64,000 nucleotides of DNA, taken from the NCBI GenBank assembly GCA_016647705.1, contig CM028336.1, forward strand, positions 3,410,001-3,474,000, read 5' to 3'. Of the stretch, positions 1-11,581 are shown piece by piece. A model generated the notes under the pieces. That model was given only the letters and a program-made list of their open reading frames with translations, was not told the DNA's origin and ran no database searches. This stretch comes from Eucommia ulmoides. Lineage: Eukaryota; Streptophyta; Magnoliopsida; Garryales; Eucommiaceae. Position 1 is the stretch's first letter; each line of letters begins with the position of its first letter. The position numbers and the translations under genes are program-made.

Positions 1-1415
1 AGGGCCTAAATTAATATTTTAGGTAAAAATGACCCAATCATGCAAATGCAGACCCTATGTTCCGTATTTTCTCATTCCCCACATTTTATTATGTAAAATT
101 ATTATTTGGTAAATTTTCATTTCGTTAAAAGTTATTGCATTCCCAAATTTATTATTCCCGCTACGAAATTTTCGATGCGTTAATTTAATTTTATAAACTA
201 AAATAAATTCAACGAAAAACGTTACCCGTTTCGAATCGTTCACGGGTCGCGAGATGGATTTTGGTTTCTATTGGGGTTCTTTCTGTAATTTTCTTTTTTT
301 CTTCTCCTTTTCTTCTTTCTTTCTTTTTCCCCGTTTCTGTTCTGTTTTGGTTTTTGCCAGCCGGCCACGCACCATACGTCGACAATCACCCTCACGTACC
401 CAGCAGCAGCTCCGTTGGAACAGAACGGAGACCCACACACCCACAGCCGGCATTCTCTCTCTCTCTCACTAACTCTTACTCACCGCCGGCCCATCACCCA
501 CACCCATCAATGATCACCCAAACACTGTCAACAAAGCAGAACACACATACGCACACCATCATAGCCAGCCGACGACCGACGACCGACCACCCACACATCG
601 CCGAAGTTAATAATCACATACAAAAACACCCACATACCCATCGACCGAACAAAATTGACGAACACCCCACACGCACAGCATCGATAGTTAGAAAACACAC
701 ACAACACCCACGCTGCACAAAACAAGAAACGAAAAACATACCCACTCCGCCGAACGCCACCCTCGACGATCGACAACCGTCCGAACCCACTTACACCCAT
801 GCTCGTTGGATCTCACCACCCCCACGCCGACCTCTTTCTCTCTCTCCTCTATTTTTTGTTCTTGGTTTACAGCCAACACACACAAACACTCCACTCACCT
901 AATTGGAGAGACGGCAATGACACCCCCACCAGACCGACAACGACGCCCACCAACGACATAACAACGGCGATCGAACGACACACACACAAAACACACACAG
1001 CACCTTCGCCGAAGCAACGGCTACGATCCGAAACTCACCACTGTCGAACCCTCTCTCTCTTTATTTCCTGATTTCTTCTGGTCTCTTCTTTTTAGTTGTG
1101 GAAATGCAAAGCATACATTTATATGCATGGATTTAGTGGGTTATCTTGATCCCTTGGCTTGACACGTTGAGTTCTTGGTTTTGTGCTCCCACGGTTTGTG
1201 TATGTGTGTTTCTATATATATATATATATATACTTTTTCTCAAATTACTTTAATCTCCCCCCAAATCTCTTTAAGTGATCATTTAAACCCATTTCAACAT
1301 TTGATATTTCTCAAATTTTTAAATTGAGTAGTAAATGACATATTCTATCCTATTATTTTTTAAATGCTCTAAAATGCAACTAAAATTATATGTATACAAA
1401 AATCCGGGTCTTACA
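1..1415 (+). mobile_element. Possible right part of an LTR (Ty3/gypsy-like), 5' end not seen
   Basis: The block ends at 1403-1415 in CCGGGTCTTACA, which resembles the right terminus of many plant gypsy LTRs, whose left terminus mirrors it as TGTAAGACC. No primer-binding site follows, so it would be a solo or 3' LTR. The left terminus is not visible and may lie outside the window. Positions 261-1070 are strongly strand-asymmetric (C/A and C/T rich, many CACACCCA runs). They leave open a 213-codon frame made of low-complexity His/Pro/Thr; I do not regard it as a gene. A TA microsatellite lies at 1215-1232. The LTR reading rests only on the terminus and overall character, so it is tentative. Confidence 0.3.
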
Positions 1416-1482
1416 ATGTGTGTGATAATTTATTATTTTAAATGTTATTTTTAATCAAATTTCGTCGTAAATTGCGGCATAT

Positions 1483-2064
1483 TTGGTACTCGAGATTCAA
1501 CATCGTCCGTTAATTTGTAGGTGGTCTCGTCCGCCTGAGGGGAGCTTCAAACTTAATGTGGACGGTGCTTTGAAAAGGAAGAACATGATGTCTTCTTGTG
1601 GTGGTATTGTTCGGGACAGTAATGGGGCGGTTAGTTGGGCCTTCTTTTCTCCCCTTGCTGTTAATTCGAGTTTTATTGCTGAGTTCCACGGGTTGTTCTT
1701 GGGGATTCAGGAAGCTTTACGATTAGGTCGGCTTCCTCTTATAGTGGAAAGCGATTTGCTAGCTTTGGTTCACTCAATCAAAAAAGACAGTTCCGTCTGG
1801 TCGATTGCCTATCTTTGGAACACATTACGGTTTTGGATTCTCTCATTTAATATTCAGATCTCTCATGTTTATAGGGAATGTAATTTTGTGACTGATAGTC
1901 TGGCTAACATTGTTTCAACTAGCCCTATTTTGTTTCTTATAGGTAGCCCCTTATCTCATATCGTACGTTCTTATGTTCGTGAGGATTAAGAGGGTATTCC
2001 CCGTCTCAGGATATAATTTTCTTTATTTTTAAATAAACTGATCTTTTTTTTAAAAAAAAAAAAG
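1483..2064 (+). mobile_element. 5'-truncated LINE, RNase H domain and poly(A) tail
   Basis: An open frame from 1483 to 1989 encodes a plant RNase H-type domain (RVT_3) such as ends many plant L1-type LINE polyproteins. Visible marks are FKLNVDGA with the first catalytic Asp, AEFHGL with the Glu, VESDLLALV with the second Asp, and ECNFVTDSLAN with the last Asp, so the D-E-D-D set is intact. After the stop come about 60 bases and an A-run at 2052-2063, a LINE 3' tail. Nothing upstream of 1483 looks like reverse transcriptase, so it is a dead 5' truncation. The same family lies on the opposite strand at 11983-14190. The first ATG is arbitrary; the homologous sequence probably starts slightly upstream. 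Confidence 0.8.
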
Positions 2065-3386
2065 AAGATAAACTTAATATTAGTTAATCCTAATTACATG
2101 AGATTAAGTTTTATTCTTTCATCGGCCAAAAAACATGACCAAACATTAACCAAACATTGAAATTACTATTTAATAATTCGAATTTCAAACACATATATCC
2201 ATTCCCTATTAAACACTTAAAACTGAATACATTAAATAATTATAAAATTAAGTGCGTTTTATAACAAAATCAAACAATCACTTAAAATATAAGAATTACT
2301 TAAAAATTGTTTAAAATTTTAAATGATTTGTGATTCACTTAATTTTTAAGCACTTAAAACTTAATACCATATAATATCAAATTATCATAACGATAATTTT
2401 ATACTAATACTGTAAATTCTCACGAAAAAAGTTATATATAAAAAAATTATAAATAGAGAAAATACTAAATTGAGAAAAAATAAAGAGATAAAATTGTAGA
2501 GAGAGAACATTTTGGAAAATAAAGTTGTAAAATTATTTTAGGAACATAAATTGGTACAAAGATAATTTTTTTGAAGTTAAAAATATTGAAAATTGAAAAC
2601 TTAATCTATTCAGTACTTAATAAATTCAACATTTATAATTTCAGCACTTAAAATTTTCAACACTTAAAATTTAGTACTTAAAATTTAGCTTTATCAAACA
2701 TGCCCTTAATGTTTTTATTTTTTATACTTCTTTTTCCTCTTTTCCTTCCTGCCTACACCATCTTCTCCATCGATTGTTGGTGCCAAATTCTCTCTCTCTC
2801 TCTCTCACACACACAACACTAACTAAACATTAAAATATCAATGGTCATTCAAATACTAAATTTCTTTTGTCACCAAATATAAGAATAGTAATGATTATTT
2901 AATTCCATTACGATAATAATTCTAATGCTATTATCATTTATACCATTCCAACGTGGTTACAACATCAAACCCTATTGTCGGTATATCCTATTATCATTAG
3001 TCATTATACAAGTATTATTCTACTAATTTTAAACTTGTAAATCCATGACATATATCTAAATTTTTGTGACATTAATATTAACATTTTTATATATACACAT
3101 TTACGGAAATTATGAAAAATTATAAACATAATAATAATTGAACAAAAAAGGCAAAAAAAAATAGCATTAACGAATAATATATTATCTAATACTAGGATTG
3201 CACCAACAAAAATCATTTCATAAATTTAGAGTAATTTGAAAACCACATTAGGGTTTTACATTAAATAAAAAATAAAAATAAAAACATAATCTTGCAGGGT
3301 CCAAATTGCAATTATGCATCAGAGGGGTTTCTATTAGAGGGTAGAAACTGTCAAGTATTAAATGCACTGCACTCATCAATCACACA
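2065..3386. other. AT-rich intergenic DNA with a MITE end
   Basis: No gene is seen. The stretch around 2620-2707 repeats the word CACTTAAAATTT and ends in TTTATCAAACATGCCCTTA. This matches the right end of the element inserted at 54660-55324 (terminus AGGGCATGTTTGATAA in the other orientation), so 2300-2707 is probably a decayed member of that MITE family. Its left end is not resolved. A CT microsatellite lies at 2791-2806. Confidence 0.5.
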
Positions 3387-4804
3387 TCAATATCCTCCGA
3401 CGGCGGTGCTGGAGGCGGCTGACAGCGAAGACTGCACCTGCAGCAGGTGGTGGTAGCAGTCCGCAGCCGTCGGCCGCTGCTCCGCGTTATGATCCAAACA
3501 CCTATTCTGCAACTCCCTCAGCATCTTCGGCACGCTCACCAACCCACAAGTCTTCACCAGCTGTCCCACACCCCACACGTCAACCTTCACGCCGTGCAAA
3601 CCCCTCCCCATCTCCGGCGCATGTTTACCACTCGCCGCCGGGTGCGGGTATATCTGCGGCGCACCCACCGCCTCCTCGAACCCGATCACGAACCACTCGC
3701 TCTCCCTGTCGCACCTCCTCATCACCTTGTCCCAACCCAAATCCCTATGCATGAAAGAGAGATCGTGGAGGGCCACCAACGCTTTGGTCACGTGTTTGAG
3801 AGCCTCCACCAACTGGTCGCAATTCCACGGCTTTAATCTACACCCTCTGGGCTTGAAAACCACCGACAAGTCTCTTTCCGACGACAGGACGATGAACTCG
3901 GCGTGCGGGACGCGGCGGTCCAAAAAATCGTATATTTCTTTGGCGGCGGTCCATTTTCTCTTACTAGAAAAAAACCTAGTCATCAAGTTAGGCGTCAGTT
4001 CGATGAAATTCGCGTTACCCAAATCGATTCTCTCGAAATCGCTGTAAACAAACTGAGTTTTGTAATTGCTGAAGCACCGGTCGGCTAGGAGCGGCAAAAT
4101 TCCGGCGATCTTCCAACACGGTACTAGGGCTTTTAACCTGTCCCCCGGCAACGACAAATCAACGGTGCAAAGATCCGTTCGAATTATCCGGTCCGGCGAC
4201 CGGCTCAACGCACAAAACGTGACAATATAACCCACCGCGTAGTAACCCAATACGTAAGGAAGCTCCATGAAAGTCCACAATAGCTTCTCCACAATTAAAT
4301 TTGACGGACCAATTTGCCCTTCCCTTGTCTGATCAGTTTCCTCCCCTCTCCATAAACACAGGTTTCTGATAAAACCCGTTAGGTTAGGCCATTGATCCTG
4401 CAAATTATCTGGTTGGGAAGAAATGGGTTTTCGAATAAAACCCATTTCGAGTGGGCAAAATTTGGATACGACCCGATTGATGCAATCGTCCCAAAGGGGT
4501 ATGAATGAGTCGCGGCTAGTGGCGGTGGCGCCGGTGAGACTAGGGTTTGGCCTGAGAATTGAGCTGAGTATTTCGAATGTGAATGATTTGGAGTCAAGGA
4601 GGTCCGTGGAGGTGGTGAAGAAGATATCTTTTTCTTGGGGTAAGTCGCGGTAGATGTCTTTCCGGAGGGGAAAACGGAGCTCCTCCGGCGGTGGTTCTTG
4701 CAGGTGGGAGGACAGCTCGAATAGGGTTGGTAGTGTTTGAGGAGGAACTCTTAGATAACCCAAGCAATAATCCGTTGGGTCTTGATATTCCCATGGAGAA
4801 ATAT
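3387..4804 (-). CDS. Protein kinase-like protein, terminal exon, predicted pseudokinase
   Basis: A long clean frame on the minus strand ends at TGA 3389-3387. There is no convincing ATG at its head: the frame continues upstream as DISPWEYQDPTDYC to a good acceptor (TTTTCCAG, 4812-4805) and then meets a stop. I therefore read 4804 as the exon start (phase 1) with at least one upstream exon, which I could not find. The exon encodes about 471 aa. The C-terminal third resembles a kinase C-lobe: MHRDLGWDKVM (3754-3722), a DFG-like position reading IGFEEA, an APE-like HAPEM, then DVWGVG and a late QRPTAADC. The loop Asn is replaced (HRDLGWDK instead of HRDLKxxN) and the DFG Asp is Gly. Two metal-binding residues are thus missing, so catalysis is doubtful. 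The first 300 residues match nothing I recognise. The substrate and role are unknown. Confidence 0.7.
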
Positions 4805-4817
4805 CTGGAAAACATTA

Positions 4818-5159
4818 AAATATAATGTTAAAACGCTGAAATTAAATAAAAAACTGAAAATATTGTACAAAGATTATAATTTTTTTAGGGTGGTTTTGAA
4901 CCTCATTAACCCCAAAAACCAACTCATGAGCGATGCGATTTTTTTTCACACCTATTATTTAATTATTGGTACTTTTCACATGTGGGATAAAATCAACATT
5001 TTTTTTGATTGAGCTCGACACACATAAACCCTAAACAGTATATTAAAACAAGTAAAAATAACAAATTGGTATGATATAATCCCAATGAGCCAAATATAAC
5101 TTGAGGTGCATGTTTTTACTACGAGTAGTATCATGCATGGAGTAAAAAAAAAAGTAGAA

Positions 5160-5198
<39 letters not shown>

Positions 5199-5543
5199 GA
5201 ATTCTAGTATAGGACAATTAGCCCTATTTTGTTCACATTTGCAATGTTCAGAAACCAATTTACTATTTTTTTTTTCTAACATTTTCTTCTTGTAAGGAAA
5301 GGAGAGGTATTTTTATTTTTTTATCCATCTGAATTCGATCTCCCTGGGAGGACCGCAAGAGTAAACTCATTAATGTACCAAGCCGAGGTGAGGCAATGTG
5401 TATTTAAGATCATCCCACCTAGGAGTAACTAGTTAATCACCTCGGAATTATTAGTTGAGATGCACCTAAAGTTGGACTGACCAACCTTACCGTTGGGAAA
5501 AGAATTATAATATATGCTAATAATAATGAGTTTGTGAAATAAT

Positions 5544-5580
<37 letters not shown>

Positions 5581-5874
5581 GTCACCCAAAGCTCTAATTT
5601 ATAAATAATCTGGAAATGGGGGGAAAAAAATGTACTTGGATCAATGAAATCAACAAGAATCTATCGGTAGTATATAATCAAGATGACGATAGATTTATAG
5701 TTGAACAGTATCCATACAGCACTTACATCTTACGGAGGATTCTGTAAATGGTAGTTGAACTCTTTCACTGAAACCTGCGATCAAATAATAAACCTAGACT
5801 TCAAAAAAGAAAAAAGAAAAATATAATATAGGCTCTAACGTTGTACAAAGAATATGAATATTTCATGGGCTTGG
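4818..5874. other. AT-rich intergenic DNA with microsatellites
   Basis: This stretch lies upstream of the kinase-like exon and should contain its intron and first exon, but no candidate exon stands out. It holds a TG/TA compound microsatellite (5161-5199) and a TA/GA one (5550-5580). A stretch around 5280-5500 is less AT-rich but has no open frame of note. Confidence 0.6.
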
Positions 5875-6027
5875 CTACAATAGAGCCAATGATACAACCG
5901 TTGAAGTTAGATGGTTGATTAAAAAAAGTTACAAGTTTTTTCGAAAAGTTACAACTTCATGAAAAAATTTGTAACTTCTTCCTCCAAAACTTGTAACTTC
6001 AATGGCTATACAGCCGCTGTATTATAG
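5875..6027. mobile_element. Small MITE, about 150 bp, just 3' of the trihelix gene
   Basis: The two ends form an imperfect inverted repeat of about 35 bases: CTACAATAGAGCC on the left, and CTATAATACAGCGG read from the right on the minus strand, each running on to TTGAAGTTA. The centre repeats the word GTTACAACTT/AAGTTGTAAC. It lies about 17 bases beyond the stop codon of the trihelix gene, so it probably forms part of that gene's 3' UTR or polyadenylation region. The target duplication is not clear. Confidence 0.65.
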
Positions 6028-6043
6028 TTCGCCCCATATTTTA

Positions 6044-7565
6044 TTATCTACAAGTACCGGAGGGTTGAGGGGGAGGTGACGGTGGCTTTCGTCGGCCGAA
6101 TACTTTGACTTGTTGGCCGGGAAAGAATCTATCGACTGAGAATCCTTTGAGGGGACCATCTTCGAAAGCTTCCATGGCGCTAGCGACGGTTGTATCATCC
6201 AAGAAAGCGAGTTCGTCTGCGTTTAAGAAGCTTAACCCTTGAATTTTAATCCTCCCACCTCTCTGGTTACTATGAATTTGATGATGATGGTGGTGGTCGC
6301 TTTCTTCAGCCCATAGGCTGACGGATTCTTCCCAAACCATTCGGATCTTCCCGACGCGACGGATCTCCTTTGATGATGAGGATGAAGATGATGGGCCCGC
6401 CACGTCTAGTGCGGCGGCGGTGGTAGGAGGAGGTGGAAGATGCGGTGGCGGAGTTTCAAACCCTAGTACGGTCACCAATTGTTTTGATCTTGCTGCCAAA
6501 GAGGGAACATCAATGAATGATTTTTAGAGAGATGGAGAGAGAAATAAGTAATTGGGTACCTGAGAGAGGATGCTCTTCTTCCCTGAACGGCGGTGGTGGC
6601 GGCAGAGCTTTAACTGAACCAAAACCCTGGCGGCTCTCCTCACCGCCGACGATATGAATTCCTCTTTGAGGCATTCTCATTCTTGACCCCATGAACTGAG
6701 ATAATTCCTCGAATACTTCCTCGTCAAAAGAAGCCGGCAACCTATGCAGCTTCCTCTCATACGGCGACAACCTAAAGTAACTCTTGTTTCCGACGACCGT
6801 CTCTCTCTCTCCTCCCCTCTCCCACTCGTAAACTTTCCGGAACTCACCCAACATGTTATCCCACTTTGTCCCAGCCGTCTTAGCGTCTCTATTCACCCCA
6901 TGCCTCTGCAAGAACTCCGCCACTTCTCTGTCTTTCTCCGCCCTCGTCTTCCCCCTCGCCGGCGGTTCAGAGTGGGACACGAATTCCGCCGTTGGGGCGA
7001 ATCCCGACCCGGAAACGTCAGACCCACCTTGGTATTGGGTCCTCCAGGCCTTCGCTAGCCAGAGCATCTCGTCGGGCTTCCACACGGGGCTCACGTACTT
7101 GCCCTTTCGGAGTTGATGGTGGAATTGCTGCTCCGTTAATTCTGGCTTGGTCGTGGTGGCGGCGGCTTCTTGGGCAGAAGCAGCGGAATGGGACGTCGGC
7201 GATGCGGTCTCGGAGGATGACGCCGCGGTGGAGTGAGGGTGAGTTTGAGGTAGAGGTGGCGGGCTTGACTCGCTGCTCGGAATATTCATATGGGTCTGTT
7301 TTTGCTGATGGGTTGGGGAAGGCAAGAGCTTCCATTGACCCGTGGAGCTAGTGATCCTTGGCCGCTTTGGATTCACTGCTTCAAATTTCTCAAACGGAGT
7401 CGAACTCGAAACGTAAAGAGGGGCGGAGATGAACGGAGGAGTCACGGTGGCAACCGCCGTCTGTGGCGGTTGTTGAACGGTGGTTTCCGGTGATTCTTGA
7501 ACTGGGTCTTCAGGAGAAGTTGATAAATGTTGTTTTTTGGTAGATTCTCCTTTCTTTTCACCCAT
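6044..7565 (-). CDS. Trihelix transcription factor, HRA1 (At3g10040) type
   Basis: Two exons: 7565-6560 and 6492-6044, with a 67-bp intron (donor CAG/GTACCC, acceptor TTGGCAG/CAAG, phase 1). The product is 484 aa. The frame stays open above 7565, but the first in-frame ATG is at 7565-7563. Residues 1-150 are low-complexity Pro/Ser/Thr with SSTGQWKLLPSP near 73-84. Residues about 153-290 form the trihelix DNA-binding domain: KYVSPVWKPDEMLWLAKAW, then GKTRAEKDREVAEFL, GTKWDNMLGEFRKVYEWER, and YFRLSPYERKLHRLPASFDEE. The C-terminal exon carries GKIRMVWEESVSLW and FLNADELAFLDD with GPLKGF and GQQVKVFGR, the tail I associate with the Arabidopsis hypoxia-response attenuator HRA1 and its close relatives. 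It should be a nuclear DNA-binding regulator. The orthology is from memory of the family and not from a search. Confidence 0.85.
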
Positions 7566-7701
7566 GTCAATATCATATGGGCCCAAAGAAGAAAACTTGG
7601 AAGAAAATGAAAAATAAAATGGTGGTGTTAGGGAAGAACCGGAACAAGAACCACCACCACCATTACTATGTGACTAGCTTGGTTCAGTTCCCCTACAAAA
7701 C

Positions 7702-7714
7702 TTATTTATATATA
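7702..7714 (-). promoter_or_regulatory. TATA box of the trihelix gene
   Basis: On the minus strand the sequence reads TATATATAAATAA, 137 bases upstream of the chosen ATG (7565). That spacing would leave a 5' UTR of about 100 bases. It is the only strong TATA-like word between the ATG and the MITE at 7759. Confidence 0.55.
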
Positions 7715-7758
7715 GTTGGCTAAAATAACATTTTATACCCTCTGAGTTAAGACCTTTA

Positions 7759-8425
7759 GGCCATGTTTGGTAAGTATTCCCATCTCAAAAAATTTCATCC
7801 CATTCTCAGATTGTTTTTTTTATTTTTATTTAGGTATTGGTAAAATTGTTTTCGTTCTCATTCCCATCCCAAAATAAAAAATTATTCCCACTTTTTCTTA
7901 AAGAAGTGAGAAATAAAAAAAGATTATTTCTCAAAATTCTCATATCATTCCCAAACCAAAAAAAGGATAAGGTTGATATTAATAGAATTGTTAATGAGAT
8001 CTGACCTTCAACTCTTGTGAGTCTCTCTTTTCTTTATCTTTTTTTTTTTTTCTTTTTTCTTATTCATCGTTGTTCTTCTCATGTCTGGTTCATGGTTCGT
8101 CGTCCTCCTCTGTCCTTAGGGTTTTGATTTCGACCTGTAATCGATTTCGATTTCAATTGAGGTTTAGGATTTCGATTTCGATTTCACTTGGAGTTTAGGA
8201 TTTCGATTTCGATTGGGGTTTAGGGATTGATTGCTTTATAATTTCTTGATTGTGATTTAGGATTTGATTATTTGATGATTTCTTAATTGTGGTTTAGGAT
8301 TCGTTCTTGATTTCTAAGATAAAATCGTTACCAAACGCGATTTGCTTCCAAGAAAGAAACATAATTATCATCTCATTCCTATCTCACTGCATGGGATGGG
8401 CATGAAACAATTACCAAACGGGCCC
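7759..8425. mobile_element. Tourist-like MITE (PIF/Harbinger type) upstream of the trihelix gene
   Basis: The termini are GGCCATGTTTGGTAA on the left and GGGCCCGTTTGGTAA read inward from the right, 12 of 15 matching. Both flanks carry TTA (7756-7758 and 8426-8428), the 3-bp target duplication typical of PIF/Harbinger MITEs. The element is 667 bp. Its interior holds poly-T and repeats of TTTCGATTTCGATT. It sits 194 bases upstream of the trihelix ATG, just beyond the TATA box, and so may form the distal promoter. Similar 'CATCCCATTCCCA' sub-terminal words occur in the elements at 59592-60152 and 60629-61261. Confidence 0.75.
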
Positions 8426-9772
8426 TTAGTTAACCAAACTCTAATCTTAATAGAAAATCCCTAGCCAACCTCGGTATAAAAGCTCTTATATTATTTGTAT
8501 ATGTTTGTCTATTGTACTTTTCTCATATATTACCATCGCTCTATGTTATTTTAATATTCCGTCTCTCAATCATTCTAATATGGTATTAGAATCAAAACCA
8601 TCCCAAGACTTGTAACATGGTAGATATGTATCTAGTCTCACTAGTCAAACGTCTAGAATTCAATCCCTCTTCCAACATATGTACCAAAAAACAACAATAA
8701 CAAGGCTATAGGAATTCATCTCTCATTCCGTGCAGTTGAATGTTGCACATTTCTTATCATTCCCATGTAGTCAAATCATCTTTTGCAAACCGGATGTTAC
8801 ACTTAAGAACAAATATTAAATTTTTGTCTTACATCGATCACTTGAGAGTTTCCAAACCAGCAACTACTCCGCTTTTCACGGCCTTCATAATACTTTTTTA
8901 ATTGAAAAATAAATAGATAATTGGGGGGAGGAAAGTGTAAACTTTACCCTTTAGGGTACACATTCATCATGCAAGACCCTCACCCAAAAGCAACACACAA
9001 AGTGCAATTTAGTTGATGCTTTTTTAGGGTTAAGGGCACAATCCATTTTCTCTTATCTTGAAAAAGGGAAGTTGGGATGTAAGAGAGAGATATTTGTAGT
9101 ATGTTTGTTTGAACATGGAAATGCAGAAAGATGGCGTTGAGAAGCAGCCAGAAAACACTAATAATTAGCCATTTTTTAATTAAAAAAAACATGAAAATTC
9201 GAGGTTGTGGAACCTGCTGTGAATAAGACGTGTCAGTTTAACAGCTCATAAAAACATCTTCCCAACTTAAATCTTTTGATGTTTGATTGTTTGGTTAAGA
9301 GAGAGAAAGAGGAGAGGGAAAGAGAGAGAGAGAGAGAGGAGAGGGAAAGAGAGAGAGAGGATTTAGGGTGTACTGTATATATAATGATTGTACTGAAAAA
9401 ACGCGGCTGAGAAAAAGTTCTACTACTACTAAAAATACTTTCAGTTCTTTATTACTATGATTCATATTAGAACCTTTTACACTTTGAACCTCTTAGTTTT
9501 TAGAGATTTCTCACTTTAACCTCTACCTTTTCAATTTAAATATATTAGTATTTTTGTCATTTTCTATGATAGAATTTATCCATACGGGTGATTCTATGTC
9601 GAACAAGTGACTAATTTCTGTTATGAAAAATAACAGAATTATCGATTTGTACTGACTTGACATGATTTTTATATTTCAAAATTTAATCGGTTTAAATTGA
9701 AAATATAAGTGCTAAAAGATTTTTTTTTTTCAAAACTTGAGAGGTACAAAGTGCAAAACCCTTTTCATATTA
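8426..9772. other. Intergenic DNA with a TRIM-like remnant and GA arrays
   Basis: No gene is seen. Around 8575-8600 TCTAATATGGTATTAGAATCAA resembles the end of an LTR followed by an initiator-Met tRNA primer-binding site. About 200 bases on, GTAGTCAAATCATC and GCAAACCGGATGTTACA match the internal part of the TRIM elements at 24450-25050 and in the bHLH introns. So 8560-8880 is probably a decayed TRIM of the same family. GA microsatellites lie at 9299-9358. Confidence 0.5.
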
Positions 9773-9781
9773 TTAATTATA

Positions 9782-10580
9782 GGGTTAATTACACTTTATC
9801 TCCTTGTTATTTAAACGTGCCACCTACCCCCCTTGTAATTTTGGACTTCAGTGCCATCGTTATATTTTCCATTAACTCTAGTGGTCAATGGACGGAAGTC
9901 AACGAAAATCCGTTAAATAGTATGAAATGACATTTATACCCTTAATACTATTTGAAAAATTGGGTAAGGACTATTTTAATACTATTTGAAAACTTAAGGG
10001 GCTATAAATGTATTTTTTTAGGATCTTCGTCTTCTTCGTCTGCTCTCCGTCTTCGCCGTCTGCTCTCCTTCTTCGCCGGTTGCTCTCCATTTCGATTTCG
10101 AAATCGAAACCCTCAACCCTCACGTTCGTCTTCTTCTCCGTCTTCGCCATCGTCTTCGTCTTCTTTTCCGTCTTTGCCGTCGTCTTCGTCTTCTTTTCCG
10201 TCTTCGCTGTCACGTTCGAAATCGAAAAACCCTCTTCGCTGTTTCTCCGTTTCGATTTCGATTTCGAAATCGAAATCGAAACCCTCAACCCTCACGTTCG
10301 TCTTCTTCTTCGTCTTCACCGTCGCCTTCGTCTTCTTTTCCGTCTTCGCCATCACGTTCGAAATCGAAATCGAAACTGGATTTCGATTTCGAAATCGAAA
10401 AACCCTCTTCGCCGTTTCTCCGTTTCGATTTCGATTTCGAAACCCTAGTTCGTATGTGTATGTATGTATGTATATGTATATGGTTGGGTTGGGATCGATT
10501 TCGAAATTGATGGTGTGGATGGTTGGGTTGGGGGTGACCGGCGACGTTGGATGGTTGGGTTGGAGGTGGTTAGTACCCAG

Positions 10581-10615
<35 letters not shown>

Positions 10616-10949
10616 CGTCGGAGTTCGCTGGAGCAAATTTTGCCGTCGGAGTCGTCGAAGCAGAGAAACGTTTTAGGAAAAAATACATTCCCTTAATGAC
10701 ACGTTTTAATACATTCCCTAAATAATCGAAATGTTTTAGTTTTTAAAAATTTTGCAAATAGATCTCTTGAATTATTTAAACAAAATGACAAATTTTTTCT
10801 TAATTTTAAAGTGAATAGATACAATTATCCCTAATTTTAACCGTTGTATTTAAGTCCAAAACTATAAGGGGGATAAGTGGCGATATTTAAACTATAAGTA
10901 GATAAAGTGTAAATCGGCCAAACAACAAGGGGTAAAGTGTAATTAACCC
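9782..10949. mobile_element. Non-autonomous MULE with long TIRs and perfect 9-bp target duplication
   Basis: The 9-bp word TTAATTATA flanks the element on both sides (9773-9781 and 10950-10958). The ends read GGGTTAATTACACTTTA inward from each side, and the inverted repeat continues imperfectly for about 100 bases (for example CCTTGTAATTTTGGACTT against CCTTATAGTTTTGGACTT). Nine-base duplications and long TIRs are the signature of Mutator-like elements. The 1168-bp interior has no transposase. It holds a higher-order tandem array (10085-10450) of GTCTTCTTC words and TTTCGATTTCGAAATCGAAA palindromes, and a GA run at 10585-10612. Frames through it are repeats and not genes. Confidence 0.85.
10085..10450. 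repeat. Nested tandem array inside the MULE
   Basis: Two nested periodicities are visible. Short units TTTCGA/TCGAAA form palindromes, and a longer unit of roughly 170-190 bases (palindrome, CCCTCAACCCTCACGTTCG, then CGTCTTCTTCTCCGTCTTCGCC repeats) occurs at least twice. The array keeps frames open on both strands. Confidence 0.6.
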
Positions 10950-10958
10950 TTAATTATA

Positions 10959-11540
10959 CGTGTTGGTCAAAGAGAGAGAGAGAGAGACTTTGGTTTGGGT
11001 TGGTTTGTCAGTGTACGGCAATATATTGTAAATACAAAAATAATTTTTCAAAATTAGTTTAAAAATAAAGTAGCAAAATAATTTTACCAATTTATAAATA
11101 TTGTATTTATTAGGGTCTTAGATTCTGGCTATTTTGGAATACCTACCTGCACTATTTTGGAAGCGGAGCTGTGCGTTGCACAACTTGCACACTGGCATTT
11201 GAATTGTTGCTTCATGGGGGATTCTAAGGGTGGTGGTGGAAACGAACTCGTCGGATACCATAGCGCTCATCACAAAAGACTGCCCCGCAAACCACCAACT
11301 CAAGCTTTGGGTTAAAGATTACAAAAAAAATAAATAGAAAACAACAATTATAACATCTAGTTCACACCTAGAGAGGAAAACAAATGCGTTGACGTCTTTG
11401 CTAAGAAAAAAACCAATGGAATTGTGAATCTGAAAATTATAGACACCGCTAAGAAATGGAAATATTACTTTTTGGCTGAAATGAACGAAGAGGTTTTCGA
11501 TAGCGGCCCGTAGATCTTTTCGTTTATCATCTTGTACCCA

Positions 11541-11581
<41 letters not shown>

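Noticed and set aside
261..902. 213-codon open frame rich in His, Pro and Thr
   Set aside because: The region is strand-asymmetric low-complexity sequence (CACACCCA, CTCTCT) and stays open on several frames; there is no domain, splice context or conserved motif.
4594..4815. 73-codon frame starting at an ATG in the kinase-like exon region
   Set aside because: It is an alternative frame of the same exon; the 471-codon frame is far longer and carries kinase motifs.
9952..10725. Long frames on both strands with Ser/Phe/Arg repeats
   Set aside because: They run through the tandem array inside the MULE; the repeat unit lacks stops, so open frames are expected by composition.
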